From Nansenia antarctica (taxonomy: Eukaryota > Chordata > Actinopteri > Argentiniformes > Microstomatidae), in assembly GCA_963989245.1 (NCBI GenBank), contig OZ022339.1:92431142-92495141 (forward strand): a stretch of DNA of 64,000 nucleotides, written 5' to 3'. Shown in pieces: positions 32,730-43,600 of the stretch. The position numbers were made by a program, and so were the translations under genes. How positions within the stretch are numbered: position 1 is the stretch's first letter; each line of letters opens with the position of its first letter. Under the pieces are notes generated by a model, which worked only from the letters and a program-made list of their open reading frames with translations, made no database searches and was not told the origin of the DNA.

Positions 32730-33221
32730 CTGCAGAGCCAGGACACAATACTGTCAGTCATCTTCCCATTAAAGGAGCAATAAGCCATGTTGACACAAGT
32801 ACTATCAGAAGTATTTTTCATTGTGATTCTTGTAATTCTCTACAACCAGAGAGTGATGGATCTATGACATGGTCTGTAACACACAAAAAAAACTATGGGG
32901 CTGAAACTCCCCCATAGTTTTTCTAGATTACATAATCTAGGGGGAGGTTGGGATCAAGTTCAGGTCAGCCCTAATGTTTCAGGCCTTTAGAATCTGAAAA
33001 CACATGAGTTACGGTTTAAATTTCTAGGTGAAACCTCTCTCCGGATGATCTAATGTAGCAACAACCACTTTGGGTTTTGTTCAATAGAATGAAGGCAGGG
33101 GTGGAGATATTTGCTGATGCATTTTTCAAAAGGCACCTTGTTTAAAGTCATCATCCCCAATTTTGTTTGTTTCTGTAGTGTCAAGTAATGTGACTTGGGG
33201 TGTTATTCGTGGGGTGTGAGT
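32730..33221. other. Intron-like sequence
   Basis: No coding signal besides the acceptor region of the NET exon. Contains a short inverted repeat around 32893-32938 (AACTATGGGG facing CCCCATAGTT). Confidence 0.45.
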
Positions 33222-33350
33222 GACCTATCCTGACTTATTGGTCTTGTGTGGGAGCAGATCCTTGTTGTTTTTGGAGAGCTGAATAGCTGGCAAAGGCTCC
33301 TGAGCCCCCTCTTCCTCTTGCAAGACACTGTTATCTAGGGTCATGACAGT
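33222..33350 (-). pseudogene. Decayed duplicate of the PLPAIQLSKN exon
   Basis: The minus strand reads VMTLDNSVLQEEEGAQ, then EPLPAIQLSKNNKDLLPHKT. It is a copy of the end of exon 36033-36226 fused with a MALE-type start. The donor CAG|GTAGGTC of the parent is CAGGATAGGTC here, so it is probably unusable. Confidence 0.65.
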
Positions 33351-34481
33351 AGAGTCTCCACCACACTAAAATATGAAATAGAATCAGTTATTTAGAATTA
33401 GTAAGTAGTAGTCACCATATTTAATACACCAAAAAAGTGTGTCAGTGCCATCAGGAAGTTTGAGTTGGGGATGGGTATGAGGTTCCCACACGGCTACACC
33501 AGAGAAAGTGTGAGTGCCATTAGTAACTATTAGTGGGCTATGGGGTCCAATTTTGGGATAACGGCAGTGACTAGAGAAGTGAACTGGCTCCCCTACAGTC
33601 ACCAGTTCAAATGATCAGTGGCATTCGCAGCCCTCAAACCAGCAACTCTCCAGTTAATAGCAGAATGTACCACTGTACCACTAGGGATGCTGGATATTGG
33701 TGAATTAGTCTATTACTAACCTACTACATTCGCCCGGAGAAATTAAGTATGTAATTTGCTTGCAGCATGCATCTAATGGGAACATACTACTTTGTCATAG
33801 CATTGCGCCTTGGAATTTGACCTCCTCTGTCGTGTCCATGAAGCGACATTCGTCTCCACACAACCTAAAAATGAAGTATTTGAAGTTTTAACAGGTCACA
33901 CTTGAAAATGAGCCCTTGGGGCTCAATGTGTTTCTTACCTGTATAAATAAAGGTTAAATAAAAAAATTAAAGTAGAATCAGTTATTATTCATAATTGATG
34001 AGTGGTGAAACCTCTATACGTCTGCTCAGATGCTGTTCTCCAGGGCCATGAGTCCTCCTCACCACCCTAAAATGACTTAGATAGCAACACAACCAGAAAA
34101 AGTGTGCACCATAGGAACTTTGCGTGGGGAATAATGGAGTCCCCACAACGTTACACCAGAGAAATGTGTCAGTGCTATCGTGTATGCAGTCCCCACAAGG
34201 CTATAACACTGAAAGTGAGAATGCTATGAAAAATGTTTTGAGTGGGGGATGGGTATGCAGTCCCCACATGGTTTCACCAGAGATAGTTTGGGTTAGGCTG
34301 GGCTGGGTAAGGCAGGACTGAAATGGGCTGGGCTGGACTATGTCAGGCTGGGATAGACTGGACTGGGCTGGACTGAAGTGGGCAGGACTAAGCTGCGCTG
34401 GGTTAGGCTGGTCTGAACTGGGTTAGGCTAAAATGGACTGGAATGGGTATAGTTAATTACAAATACTGTCAAGATAGTTAC
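33351..34481. repeat. Duplicated intron blocks with retroposon tail
   Basis: Repeats of a block containing CCCCACATGGTTTCACCAGA, AGTGCTATCGTGTATGCAG and a (GGCTG)n-like degenerate stretch. One more degenerate MALE-type exon copy lies at about 34030-34060. A retroposon tail (TAAATAAAGGTTAAATAAA) lies at about 33890-33966. Confidence 0.65.
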
Positions 34482-34541
34482 CTGGTAGCTGGCAGCTGAA
34501 ACCTCTTCTTTCTCTGCTAAGACACATTTCTCCAGGGCCAT
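34482..34541 (-). CDS. Duplicated short exon, copy A
   Basis: From ATG at 34541 the frame gives MALEKCVLAEKEEVSAASYQ, then a donor CAG|GTAACT. It is one of at least five related copies in this gene (others at 34865-34924, 35454-35510, 37417-37449 and decayed ones near 34050 and 33340). The period to copy B is 383 bp, so exon and intron were duplicated together. It could be an alternative first exon or an internal cassette; no clear acceptor is visible. Confidence 0.55.
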
Positions 34542-34864
34542 GACGGTCGAATGTCCACCATGGATGTTTATGGGGTCTCCATGAAGCTACACCAGAGAAA
34601 GTATGTGTCAGTGCTATCGTGTATGCAGTCCCCACAAGGCTACAACACTGAAAGTGGGAATGCTATGAAAAACCTTTGAGTGGGGGATGGGTATGGAGTC
34701 CCCACATGGTTTCACTAGAGATCGTTGGGGTTAGGCTGGGCTGGACTAGGTCAGGTTGGGATAGACTGGACTAAGCTGCGCTGGGTTAGGCTGGTCTGAA
34801 CTGGGTTAGGCTAGAATGGACTGGAATGGGTATAGTTAATCACAAATACTGTCAAGATAGTTAC

Positions 34865-34924
34865 CTGGTAGCTGGCAGCTGAAACCTCTTCTTTCTCTGC
34901 TAAGCCACTGTTCTCTAGGGCCAT
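34865..34924 (-). CDS. Duplicated short exon, copy B
   Basis: The frame gives MALENSGLAEKEEVSAASYQ followed by donor CAG|GTAACT, differing from copy A in four residues. The surrounding intron is also near-identical to that of copy A. Confidence 0.55.
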
Positions 34925-34989
34925 GACGGTCGAATGTCCACCATGGATGTTTATGGGGTCTCCATGAAGCTACACCAGAGAAAGTATGT

Positions 34990-35130
34990 GTCAGTGCTAT
35001 CGTATGTAGTTGGGATTATGTTGGGGTGGGACCTATGCCCACCCCCCTTGTCTCTCTGTAAAGCGCATTGTGTTACCTCTGTGTATGAAATGCGCTATAC
35101 AAATAAAGCTTTGATTGATTGATTGATAGT
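34990..35130 (+). mobile_element. SINE or L2-type 3' tail insertion
   Basis: GTAAAGCGCATTGTGTTACC, then GAAATGCGCTATACAAATAAAG and a (GATT)n tail at 35115-35127. It interrupts the intron repeat between CTATCGTATG and TAGTCCTCACAAGG. Confidence 0.65.
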
Positions 35131-35453
35131 CCTCACAAGGCTACAACACTGAAAGTGTGACAATGCTATGAAAAACATTTTGAGTGGGGGATGGGTATGC
35201 AGTCCCCACAGGGTTTCACGAGAGATAATTTAGGTTAGGCTGGACTGGGTTAGTCTGGGCTGGGTTAGGCTGGACTGAACTGAACTGGGCTTGGCTGGCT
35301 TAGGCTGAACTGAGCTGGGCTAGATTGGATGGGCTGGACTGGCTAAATTGGGCTGGACTGAGCAGGGCTGAACTCGGCTGGGGTAAGCCCAGCTGGGCTG
35401 GGTTAGGCTGAAACTGGGTATGGCTAATTACAAACCCACTGTCAGATAGGTAC
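35131..35453. repeat. Duplicated intron block, (GGCTG)-rich
   Basis: Another copy of the intron block, with a degenerate run of GGCTGGACTGGGTTA-type motifs at about 35230-35410. Confidence 0.6.
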
Positions 35454-35564
35454 CTGGCGGCTGAAACCTCTGGTTTCTCTGCTAAGAGGCTTTTCTCCGG
35501 GGCCATGGGTTTACTCTTCATAATCTGGGAGGCTAGCATACAACTGTTCACCCCATTCTTCTTC
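35454..35564 (-). CDS. Exon of the Tudor/NET gene, cassette copy
   Basis: Acceptor CTGGCTCTGCAG and donor CAG|GTACCT bound an exon reading KKNGVNSCMLASQIMKSKPM, then APEKSLLAEKPEVSAA. The first half is paralogous to the start of the NET exon and the second half to the MALE-type cassettes, so it is a mosaic. It enters and leaves in the same phase, so inclusion or skipping preserves frame. Confidence 0.65.
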
Positions 35565-36032
35565 CTGCAGAGCCAGGACACAATAAGTCAGTCATCTTCC
35601 CATTAGAGGAGCAATAAGCCATGTTAAAAGCCCCGCACAATCAAATCCACTAAATCCCACTTATCATGCGATATCTAGACTCTTGTAATAGGCTCTGCAC
35701 TGCTGTGCTCCAGCTCCACTCCTTCCTGAAGGACACACCCAGACCAGTGCACACCTGATTAATCACTTAATCCAATAGCATAGAACAGGACATAAAGATG
35801 CCCACTTCCTTTCAGGAAGTAGTGGAGCTGGACTACAACCAAACATTTTCAAATGAACACAGACTAATACAACAATTCTAACACAACCAGTCAGCCCTGA
35901 AATGTTTGAGGTTGCTTTTAGAATCTGAAACGTAGAGGGGAAGTAATACAAACGTTTCCCATCCTCTTTAAATGGCCCTTGGTATTGGCCTGAGTCTTGG
36001 GTTATTAGTGGGGTGAGGTGTGAGTGACCTAC
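35565..36032. other. Intron-like sequence
   Basis: No exon recognised. Upstream flank includes a duplicate of the sequence before the NET exon (CATGGCTTATTGCTCC on the minus strand). Confidence 0.45.
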
Positions 36033-36226
36033 CTGGACTTCTTGGTCTTGTGTGGGAGCAGATCCTTGGTGTTTTTGGTGTTTTTGGAGAGCTGAATAGC
36101 TGGCAAAGGCTTCTGGATCTCATCTACCAAAGCTGGCATGATGCCTTGTTTCATTTCCTGCTTGTTTTTCATCTGCATCTCCTTTCTCATTGGTTTGCTG
36201 GCATGTGGCTGAGAAGGAACACCCAG
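36033..36226 (-). CDS. Exon of the Tudor/NET gene, basic linker
   Basis: With acceptor AAGCAG before 36226 and donor CAG|GTAGGT after 36033, the exon reads LGVPSQPHASKPMRKEMQMK, EMKQGIMPALVDEIQ and KPLPAIQLSKNTKNTKDLLP, ending HKTKKS. It is a basic linker of unknown role. Phase 0 in and phase 2 out fit its neighbours. The acceptor is weak, so the 5' edge is uncertain. Its 3' half is duplicated at 33222-33350. Confidence 0.6.
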
Positions 36227-36491
36227 CTGCTTGTCAATGGAACCAAGGAGACCAGAGTTTAGACACGACACTTGCCCAGACTGAGTGTAGTAAAGACATG
36301 AGGAGGCTGACTGGTTCATACTGGGGGAAATACAGACATGAGGCTGCCTGGCTCAAGACAGGGGGCAAATACAGATGGGGCATGAGGAGGCTCATGAAGG
36401 GGGAAAAACATTAAGGGATCCAAGCACAATCCGCATGTGGTTAGTTACAGATGTGGTGGCGTGTGTGTTAAGCCTGCAATGTAACTCTGAC

Positions 36492-36580
36492 CTGGCCTTT
36501 AGCGCCTTCTGGCATGGACTTGATATGGATCCTCTTCACACATCGGACCACCCCATCATAGAACTGGACTGTGTATGTCC
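36492..36580 (-). CDS. Tudor-domain exon 2 (PHF20-like)
   Basis: Encodes GTYTVQFYDGVVRCVKRIHI, then KSMPEGAKGQ, followed by donor CAG|GTCAGA. It completes the Tudor barrel begun in exon 36680-36764. The acceptor is a tandem NAG (GACAGCAG), so an extra Ala can be included or skipped. The sequence is closest, as I recall the families, to the Tudor of PHF20/PHF20L1, which read methylated lysine. Confidence 0.72.
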
Positions 36581-36679
36581 CTGCTGTCAAAGCACAGAAG
36601 AGGGCTTCAGAAACATGGACATGTATATTTAGCACAAATGTATGGTTTTTGTCTTGATGAAAATGTGTGTGATTCCAAC

Positions 36680-36764
36680 CTTCCTCGTTGACTGATTGGA
36701 TTTTGGCCGGGTAGTCGCGGCGGTCCGTCCATCGAGCTAGCACTTCTTCTCCAACCCTAAACTT
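36680..36764 (-). CDS. Tudor-domain exon 1 (PHF20-like)
   Basis: Acceptor TGTTCCAG before 36764 and donor AAG|GTTGGA after 36680. Encodes KFRVGEEVLARWTDRRDYPA, then KIQSVNEE. The W-T-D...Y-P-A-K pattern supplies the aromatic residues typical of Tudor cages. The exon phase matches the ATG exon at 37417-37449 and the next Tudor exon. Confidence 0.74.
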
Positions 36765-36859
36765 CTGGAACACACAAGTCAAAACACCCACAGTCATCCC
36801 CACAAACTCCTACTCCACCTCACATGTCAAGGAGCTAACAGTTTACTCAAACTATAACC

Positions 36860-37110
36860 CTTCAAATGTCAGTGTGTAGAACAAATATGTGGGGGATAAT
36901 GGAGTCCCCACAACGATACACCAGAGAAAGTATGCTATAGTATACCATAGCTGTGAGGTCACCAACAGTGCTACTGACCTCTCTGACGTCCACCACAGGC
37001 TCTCTCTCTCTCTCTCTCCCCCCCTCTCTCTCTCTCTCTCCCTCTCGCTCTCTCGCTCTCTCCCTCTCCCTCTCTCGCTCTTTCTTCCTCTCTCGCACAC
37101 ACACGCACGC
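36860..37110. repeat. Intron block plus (CT)n
   Basis: One more copy of the intron block (GGAGTCCCCACAACGATACA) at about 36890, followed by a long interrupted (CT)n tract at 36999-37096. Confidence 0.85.
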
Positions 37111-37416
37111 AACTACGTGTAGTTACTAGGTAGTTACCACCTGTAGCCCGATACTGTCTCAGCAGGATATAACTAGCCTAATTAATCAATGACGTACCCT
37201 AATATATTTTTTATAGATCGATTATGTATAGCCTAACAAATACATGGATGCGTAGTACATGGCGGTGCTAATTTAATTTCGGAGTGGCGACACACATTTT
37301 ATTACAAATAAGGGCCGTCACTCCGAATGCATTGAAATCAATTATTCATAGTGGCGATATTTGGTAATGGCGGGAAGTAACCCTTTCACTGTATGTTATA
37401 ACATTAGTTACAGTAC

Positions 37417-37449
37417 CTGGACGCTGGAGACTGGCAGCTCCAGGGCCAT
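37417..37449 (-). CDS. Candidate first coding exon of the Tudor/NET gene
   Basis: ATG at 37449 gives MALELPVSSVQ and the donor CAG|GTACTG at 37417. Eleven codons, phase 0, join the Tudor exon at 36764. It is the parent or sister of the downstream MALE-type cassettes. Upstream lies GGCTCAACAAAACACGTGTC without an obvious TATA box. Confidence 0.6.
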
Positions 37450-37526
37450 GACGGACACGTGTTTTGTTGAGCCTGTGAGAAAAATGGGGGAGGTTAGACT
37501 CACTTGATGCACTACAGTAGCGCTAC

Positions 37527-38396
37527 ATGTTCCTGTTCAAAACCATGTACTGCATTTATCATTTTTATCCAACACTTAACTGGGGTGTGCATAATTATGA
37601 ATTACATGAGAATTTGATGAAGTCCTTTCTCATACATGTAGTGTTTTTTTGGCTTAGTGTTAGGAAACCATTTAATTTACCTTGATGAAATCAAGTAAAA
37701 AATAAAATAAGGTATTTAGGACCAACACAGCTAATGTGCTGATGTCCCATGAAGGGCATGCCAATTGTAATGCTGGATACAATGTTGTCTACATAGCTGT
37801 TTATCTCAATCATTTGACTTACTGGGAAATGGCTCATGGGATCACAGTTGTGGGGATGGACCCACATTGCGGTTACATGAAGGTCAGCAATGAAAACCTC
37901 CTTTCCCTGTAGAATTCAAGTGCATCTAAAATTAGTCAATGCTAGAAAATGGTACGTAAAGCATATGGCTGAGTTCCAGCTATCTATTAAAATCACAACA
38001 AGGCATATAAGCCACAACATTACCTTTTCATCCAGGCACTTCAACAATCAACTATCCTTAGTATAAACATTTCTTGCATAAATGATTTGAAAAAAACATA
38101 CCTTCATAGTAGCCATTTGGTGAATCAGTCTGAGGCAAGCGTTTCCTGCCTGGTGATGTAGTTTACAGATAGCGTTAGACAATGAATTCATGACTATTTC
38201 TTTTCAAAACATACCTTCACCACTAACATGGATAGTTGTAACATACAAATGAGTCGATGTCCTTTCGAAGTCCAAGGGTCAACATGTTTTCCCTGTTCAG
38301 GGAAGTTGGTTGATCTTTGATGATGAGCTCATCATGTGGCCTTGTAATATCCAGGACATAGTTGATCTGGAGAGGACATGTACAAATAAATCAACA
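37527..38396 (-). mobile_element. Recent duplicate of KDZ/Ulp1 exons
   Basis: An 870-bp near-identical direct copy of 60481-61348 (a handful of substitutions and small indels). It carries three of the Ulp1-region exons (INYVLDITRPHDELIIKD; GNACLRLIHQMATMK; GKEVFIADLHVTAMWVHPHN) but none of the triad residues. Its left edge is 78 bp from the ATG exon of the Tudor/NET gene. Confidence 0.9.
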
Positions 38397-39656
38397 CAAA
38401 ATGATCAAGGAGGGGGCAAAGTCATTTTTCTGTTTTTTACATATGCTTAAACTACAGATTGTAAGCTTTCAAATGATGCGTCATACATAGACATCGGGAA
38501 AAAATGTAAGACGACATGAGTATTTGAAACTTGTTAACCCTGAAAACTAAATCCTGAGGAAACGGCCTTCAAAGATTGGGACTTTTTCACACCTTCACAC
38601 CGGCAGGTAATGGGCGGTAACAATAGCTGGTCAACCCCACCCCCAACCACTCCCCCTCTAGATTGACAGTCATCAGCTGTCAATAGTGGTCACTGGGTCA
38701 GACAGCTATAGTTATACAGCTATAACATTATTACCTAGCAAGGTATTACCTAAGCTAATTACCCAGCTTATTATTATTTATGGTTGTTGTAACTGTTATT
38801 GTTAGTCTTTTAATGATACAAAAAAGTATTCAATCAGAATCAGAATTTATTTTACAGTACACAAGAATAAAAATATTTCGCTTTGGTTCTTCAACAAGGT
38901 ACATAGTCACAATAATAAGTAATAAAGTGATAAGTATAAGTGATGGTAGTCGCACTACAGCAGAACAATAGTGCGACAAGCTGTGCAAAGTACAATCAGT
39001 GTGCAAACATTAGTGTTAGTCACTGGGTCAGATAGACTTTTCAAAGAGAACTTTACAGTATTTAGCTAGATATTGCTAACATTATCACCTAGCAATGTTA
39101 TTACTGTAGCTAATTAGCCAGCTTATTATTATGGAGGCATTAAGATTAATTTGCTGATGTCTTCTGCTGGAAATAGTGTAGTGCTCAGTAGTCAATGTCC
39201 AGCCTTATAGTTCAGTTTCAAGTTTCAAGTATAGTTGGAACTGAGAACATACAACAGACTATACACAGGTAAGCATGCAAGGTCTGTGAATTGACTATCA
39301 ATAGATAATAAATCATGACACAGTTCAAAATGCTGTATCTATGCCCAACTGTTCTTGTTATTCAACAAAATATTGCCAGTGAGTTGTTGAGCTGCTGTGT
39401 CTGGTGGGGCGGGGGGCATCAAAGCTGCAACAGAAAGAAGATAGTACATTAAAATATTGCCTACAGTTACTGGCACTCCATATTCATAAAATACTACCAT
39501 ACCATGTTCATAAAATAGCTAGCCTAATACATGACAATGATAATTACCTAAAGTGCTCAGAGTAGTGTGTTTGGCGTTAGCCAACTAGCGGCTAGCTCGT
39601 TCATAACAAACAAAGGAACACATGTTTTTAAACTTAACATTTCTGTAATCTATTAC
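38397..39656. repeat. Non-coding; split duplication and LINE scrap
   Basis: About 100 bp around 38690-38780 (CACTGGGTCAGA, ATTACCTAGCAAGG, CCAGCTTATTATTATT) recur at 39015-39130. Between them lies a LINE 3' scrap on the minus strand with an (ATTCTG)n tail, about 38828-39010. No gene seen. Confidence 0.6.
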
Positions 39657-42600
39657 CAGTGTTGGGCAATATTACTTAGTAGAGTAATATATTAGTTATT
39701 ACATATTACTCTTTAGGAAAGTAATATCCTTATATTACTTATTACTTGGAATCAAGAGTAATAATATTACTTTACTTTTATATTACATATTACTTTCCCC
39801 CTTTCCACCCGCAAAAAATATGTACAAAAACTCAATGGTTTAGCCAGCTCCTTTTCTTGAACTGAATCCAATTTATTGGAATAATAAACTGAATAAGTGC
39901 AAACGGAATAAGTGCAAACAAAATACAAAATAAAGCAGCAGTCTCTGACTTTTCAAACGTTAGGATTTTCACAGTGTGGCAGTCTGTACTGTAGCCTATA
40001 TAAAATACACTCTGATGTTTTAAACTTTAGGATTCACAGTGTGGCAGTCTGTAGGGCCTACTGTAGCCTATATAAAATACAAAATAAAGCATCAGTCTCT
40101 CTGACGTTTTAAACTTTAGGATTCACAGTGTGACCAACAAAACCTGACAAACTGTATATATATCGTATACTGTAGCATATATATAAAAACAAAATACAAA
40201 ATAAAGTGGCAGTCTCTCTGACTTTTTAAACTTTGTGATTTTCACAATGCAACCTAATGCTTATGTAACCAACAAAACCTGGGCCTTTAGATATCTAGTA
40301 TAAAAATTAAAAATAAAGCAGCAGTCTCTCTGACCTTTTAAACTTAATGATTTTTTTCACAGTGCAACCAACCATTCCTGTCATATACAGGTACATGACT
40401 TATCTTAAACAATAACATTAAATTAAATTAAATGGCTCCCAACATTTACGCACATATGTATATATCAGACTCCAGCTTGTTATAGCCTAGTTATCAAGGT
40501 CCTAAAGATGACTCAAGTAGTGAAGGAGTGGTTGTATCTCATTAGCACCAGCCTTTCAAACCGCTTATCAGACAATCTGTTTCTTTTAGGGGTGAGCACC
40601 AAACCTCCTAAGCTAAAAAGGCGCTCCACAGGCGCGCCAAATGGGGTTGGGGTGTTGTACTTCAAGAAAATCTTTCTGATGTTGGAGAACCTTTTCACAG
40701 TCTCAACCTCGTATCCTGACCTCAAATAATCCATGACTTCTTGTTCTATCGAGTAGCTGTAGTTCTCCTGATTCGTCTCAAATGCAAAAAAGTCAGTTTC
40801 AACAATGCTGTGTGACGTGGTGGGCACAGGGGCATCCTCAGAAGCGATTTTACGACACTCGGCTGTCAGAAGATCCTTCACTTTCTCTCTCCTACCCTCA
40901 TTCAGCCATCTGAGTTTGAACTTCGGACAACTGACAGCAGCCAGAAGTGCATCATTGCTATCCAGCACAGCAGCAACACGAGTCTGGATGGCCTGTAAAA
41001 TACAACATTTGTCTATTTATTGTATTTGTTCCAAACCAACGTCTAATTTAATTTTGCTAATTGTACTGACTGACTGCTTTAAAACAAATACAATCTGCAA
41101 AAGATAACAGAGGATATGAATATTGGCTTACCTTCACAATGACCCCTGGAATGCCAGCTGTCATCCGTGACAGGTCCTTTACACCAAGTGTCTTTCTCAT
41201 TAGGGTTTCGAGGGCTGGCAATAAAGTCCCATAGTGACAGTTATCCCCTTGTAGGACGTCCAAAGCTTGTGTAAGGGGCTTCATCACGACGCAGTACTCC
41301 TGCAGGAACTGATATTCCTTCTCACTGATACATTTAAGGCCCAGTTTTACGCACAGGCTGTTGCGCTCGGCCGTGGGGATTTCAATGATTCTGGAAACAG
41401 CGTCATAAAACGAATTCCACCTCACAGATGACGGCACTAGTAGTTTTCGGTCGCTGGCCTCCTCTACCGCCTCTGCTGCAACTGTGGATCTACTGGCTTT
41501 GGTCCAAAGAGCACTACATTTAGCGATGCTACTCCTGTAGACAGCCTTGGACTCAGCACTGGAATTGATGTGTTTATCTACATCGCTGGTGGAAATCAAA
41601 TTAAGTGTGTGCGAAGCACATCTGTAATGTGGCGGGAGGGTAATCTGAGCATCAGTCTCACACAGTGGAGAGGACTTCTGTGACATCTGTAAACATGACA
41701 TCCTCGTCGTCATGGTGGTGGTCTTCTTCCCGTCCTGCTTCTGAATCAGAATCCGACGAGACAGCAGGGGGCTGGTAAACTCTGAACGCTTTGGCAAAAT
41801 TTTATGCGTTGTCGGTTACCGTGGCTACAACTTTGCCAACGAGCCCATATGATGAATGAATATTTTCAATTTCAGAGCCAATAACATCAAATGTGTGGCT
41901 ACCTTTAATTCATTTGCATGCTATGGCTGCCTTGTGTCGCACCAAAGTTGTACGGCTGATCCAGTGCACTGTTACACCTAAGAAGCTCTTGTTATTAGCT
42001 GTCCAGATGTCAGCAGTGGTGGAAACAAAGCCTTCCTCTCCGAGTGTGGCCTTCAATTTAGACTCCATCTTCACGTATTCTTTGTCAAGCCACAGAGAAA
42101 ACGATTTTCTCTGTGGCAGCTCAACACCGGATCTCACAGGTATTTTTCGTATGATCTTTCTAAACGAGGGCGAGTCGACTGTGGATAACGGTAACATCTC
42201 CTCTCCTACATACTCAGCGACAAGGTTTTTCAGATCGTCTACACTAAATGCGGCATCTTTCTTGAAATCCAGTTTCTGTTGTTTTGCTGGCGTGGCCTCC
42301 GTGTTATCGGCAGGGCCTTTCGCAACCAGTTTAACTTTGTCGTGGGCCTTTTCCAGGTGCTTCAACAGGTTGGATGTAGTATTTTTCGCGGAAGACAGTA
42401 GTTTTCTTCCCGCACAAAGTTTTTGTCATCCTTGACAGACACAAAGTCAAAATAGTGTCGATACTTCCAGCCGTGGAAAGTAAAACGCTGTTCATCATCA
42501 TCCGCCATGGTTTGATTTGTTTTGAGAAACGCCGCCACGCTGTCAGTTGTCAACACACTAGGCTACGTCATAAATGTGTGCAGGCTGCGGCACGTTCTAA

Positions 42601-42870
42601 AAGGAACAGATCTATAAGCTACTATGCACCTCAGCGCAGTGTGCTGATAGCTTGTATATCTGTTCTATCTTTGCACGCAACAACCCCGGTACTATACATG
42701 AATTATACGTTTAACAGCCATTGTAACGGGTAACGAGACCCTTATTTGGCGGAGTAACGAGGTATAATATTACTTTTTCGCAGAGTAGTCTCGTTATATT
42801 ACTCGTTACTGGGTAAAGCAATAATATTACAGTAATATATTACTTAGTAACTCGTTACTGCCCAACACTG
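39657..42870 (-). mobile_element. Complete hAT element, 3.2 kb, with 8-bp target duplication
   Basis: Ends CAGTGTTGGGCAATATTAC and, inverted, CAGTGTTGGGCAGTAACGAG form the terminal repeat. The perfect 8-bp duplication TCTATTAC flanks the element (39649-39656 and 42871-42878). Subterminal copies of TATTACTTAGTA-type motifs lie at both ends. It carries a decayed transposase on the minus strand (next entry) and an A/T-rich, repeat-containing 3' region at about 39900-40440. Confidence 0.95.
40513..42508 (-). pseudogene. BED-type hAT transposase, decayed
   Basis: Starting MADDDEQRFTFHGWKYRHYF, the pieces give the remains of a BED finger (NLLKHLEKAHDKV; the two cysteines are deleted and the frame shifts near 42400), then STTADIWTANNKSFLGVTVH with the first Asp, VATVTDNA with the second, PHYRCASHTLNLI, SVRWNSFYDAV, and the dimerisation block PTPFGAPVERLFSLGGLVLT. 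Several stops lie between 41910 and 41780. A 135-bp intron (donor AAG|GTAAGCC at about 41131, acceptor TTTTACAG at about 40993) is plausible. The N-terminus is clearly related to the remnant in the element at 16382. Confidence 0.88.
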
Positions 42871-42878
42871 TCTATTAC

Positions 42879-43600
42879 ACTTGACATGTTACAGTATTCC
42901 AGTATTACACACTGAACATGAGTCTTACACACAACTTTTACAACGTAGACATACTAACCGTACTTACAACTTAGACAGACATTTCCGAGCTACAATGCTA
43001 GAATGCTAACAACAATGGTGGCCAGCAGACTGAACAATGTGCTTTCAGTTAGTTGCTAGTGGGTAATAATAAAGAAATGTCTAAATACACGAACACACTG
43101 GTTTCAACTAGTAACTAACTTAACTAACAAATTCGCTATGTACATAAATAGATCTGGCTCATAATAGATCTTACCTTACGAGTCTTAGTGGAGTGAACAA
43201 ACAAGCACTCTACTTCCTGACTCCTCTCGTAGCCAAATCGATCGACCAATGAGAAACAACCTGGAACCAGTTCCTCCCCTCCCACAAGGGAGGATTTCTC
43301 AGGAGGATTCCTGCGAAAAATAAGCTTATTTTGTTGACTAAGTACACGTATTTAACTATCGTAAAACTGCTCAAAAAAATAACGAGTGGGTAGTTCAAAA
43401 CCTTAACTTGTGTCTGGTGACAAAAAAACGAAATCAGATTTTTGGGTCTAAAAAACTTTGAACGCAAATTTGAAGCCTTTGCACTTTGCGCCCACATCGC
43501 AGTTCGATGACGTTGCGTCACATATATTTAGAATATGTAAAATGCAAACACCAGAAATGCAAGAAAGTTTGAGGTATACCAAATGGAATTAATAACAAGT
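42879..43600. other. No gene recognised
   Basis: Unique-looking sequence. CGTAAG|GTAAGATC on the minus strand at about 43175 could be the donor of an untranslated first exon, without further support. Confidence 0.4.

Noticed and set aside
36852..37122. Arg/Glu-rich and Ser/Leu-rich frames
   Set aside because: They are translations of the (CT)n/(GA)n tract at 36999-37096.
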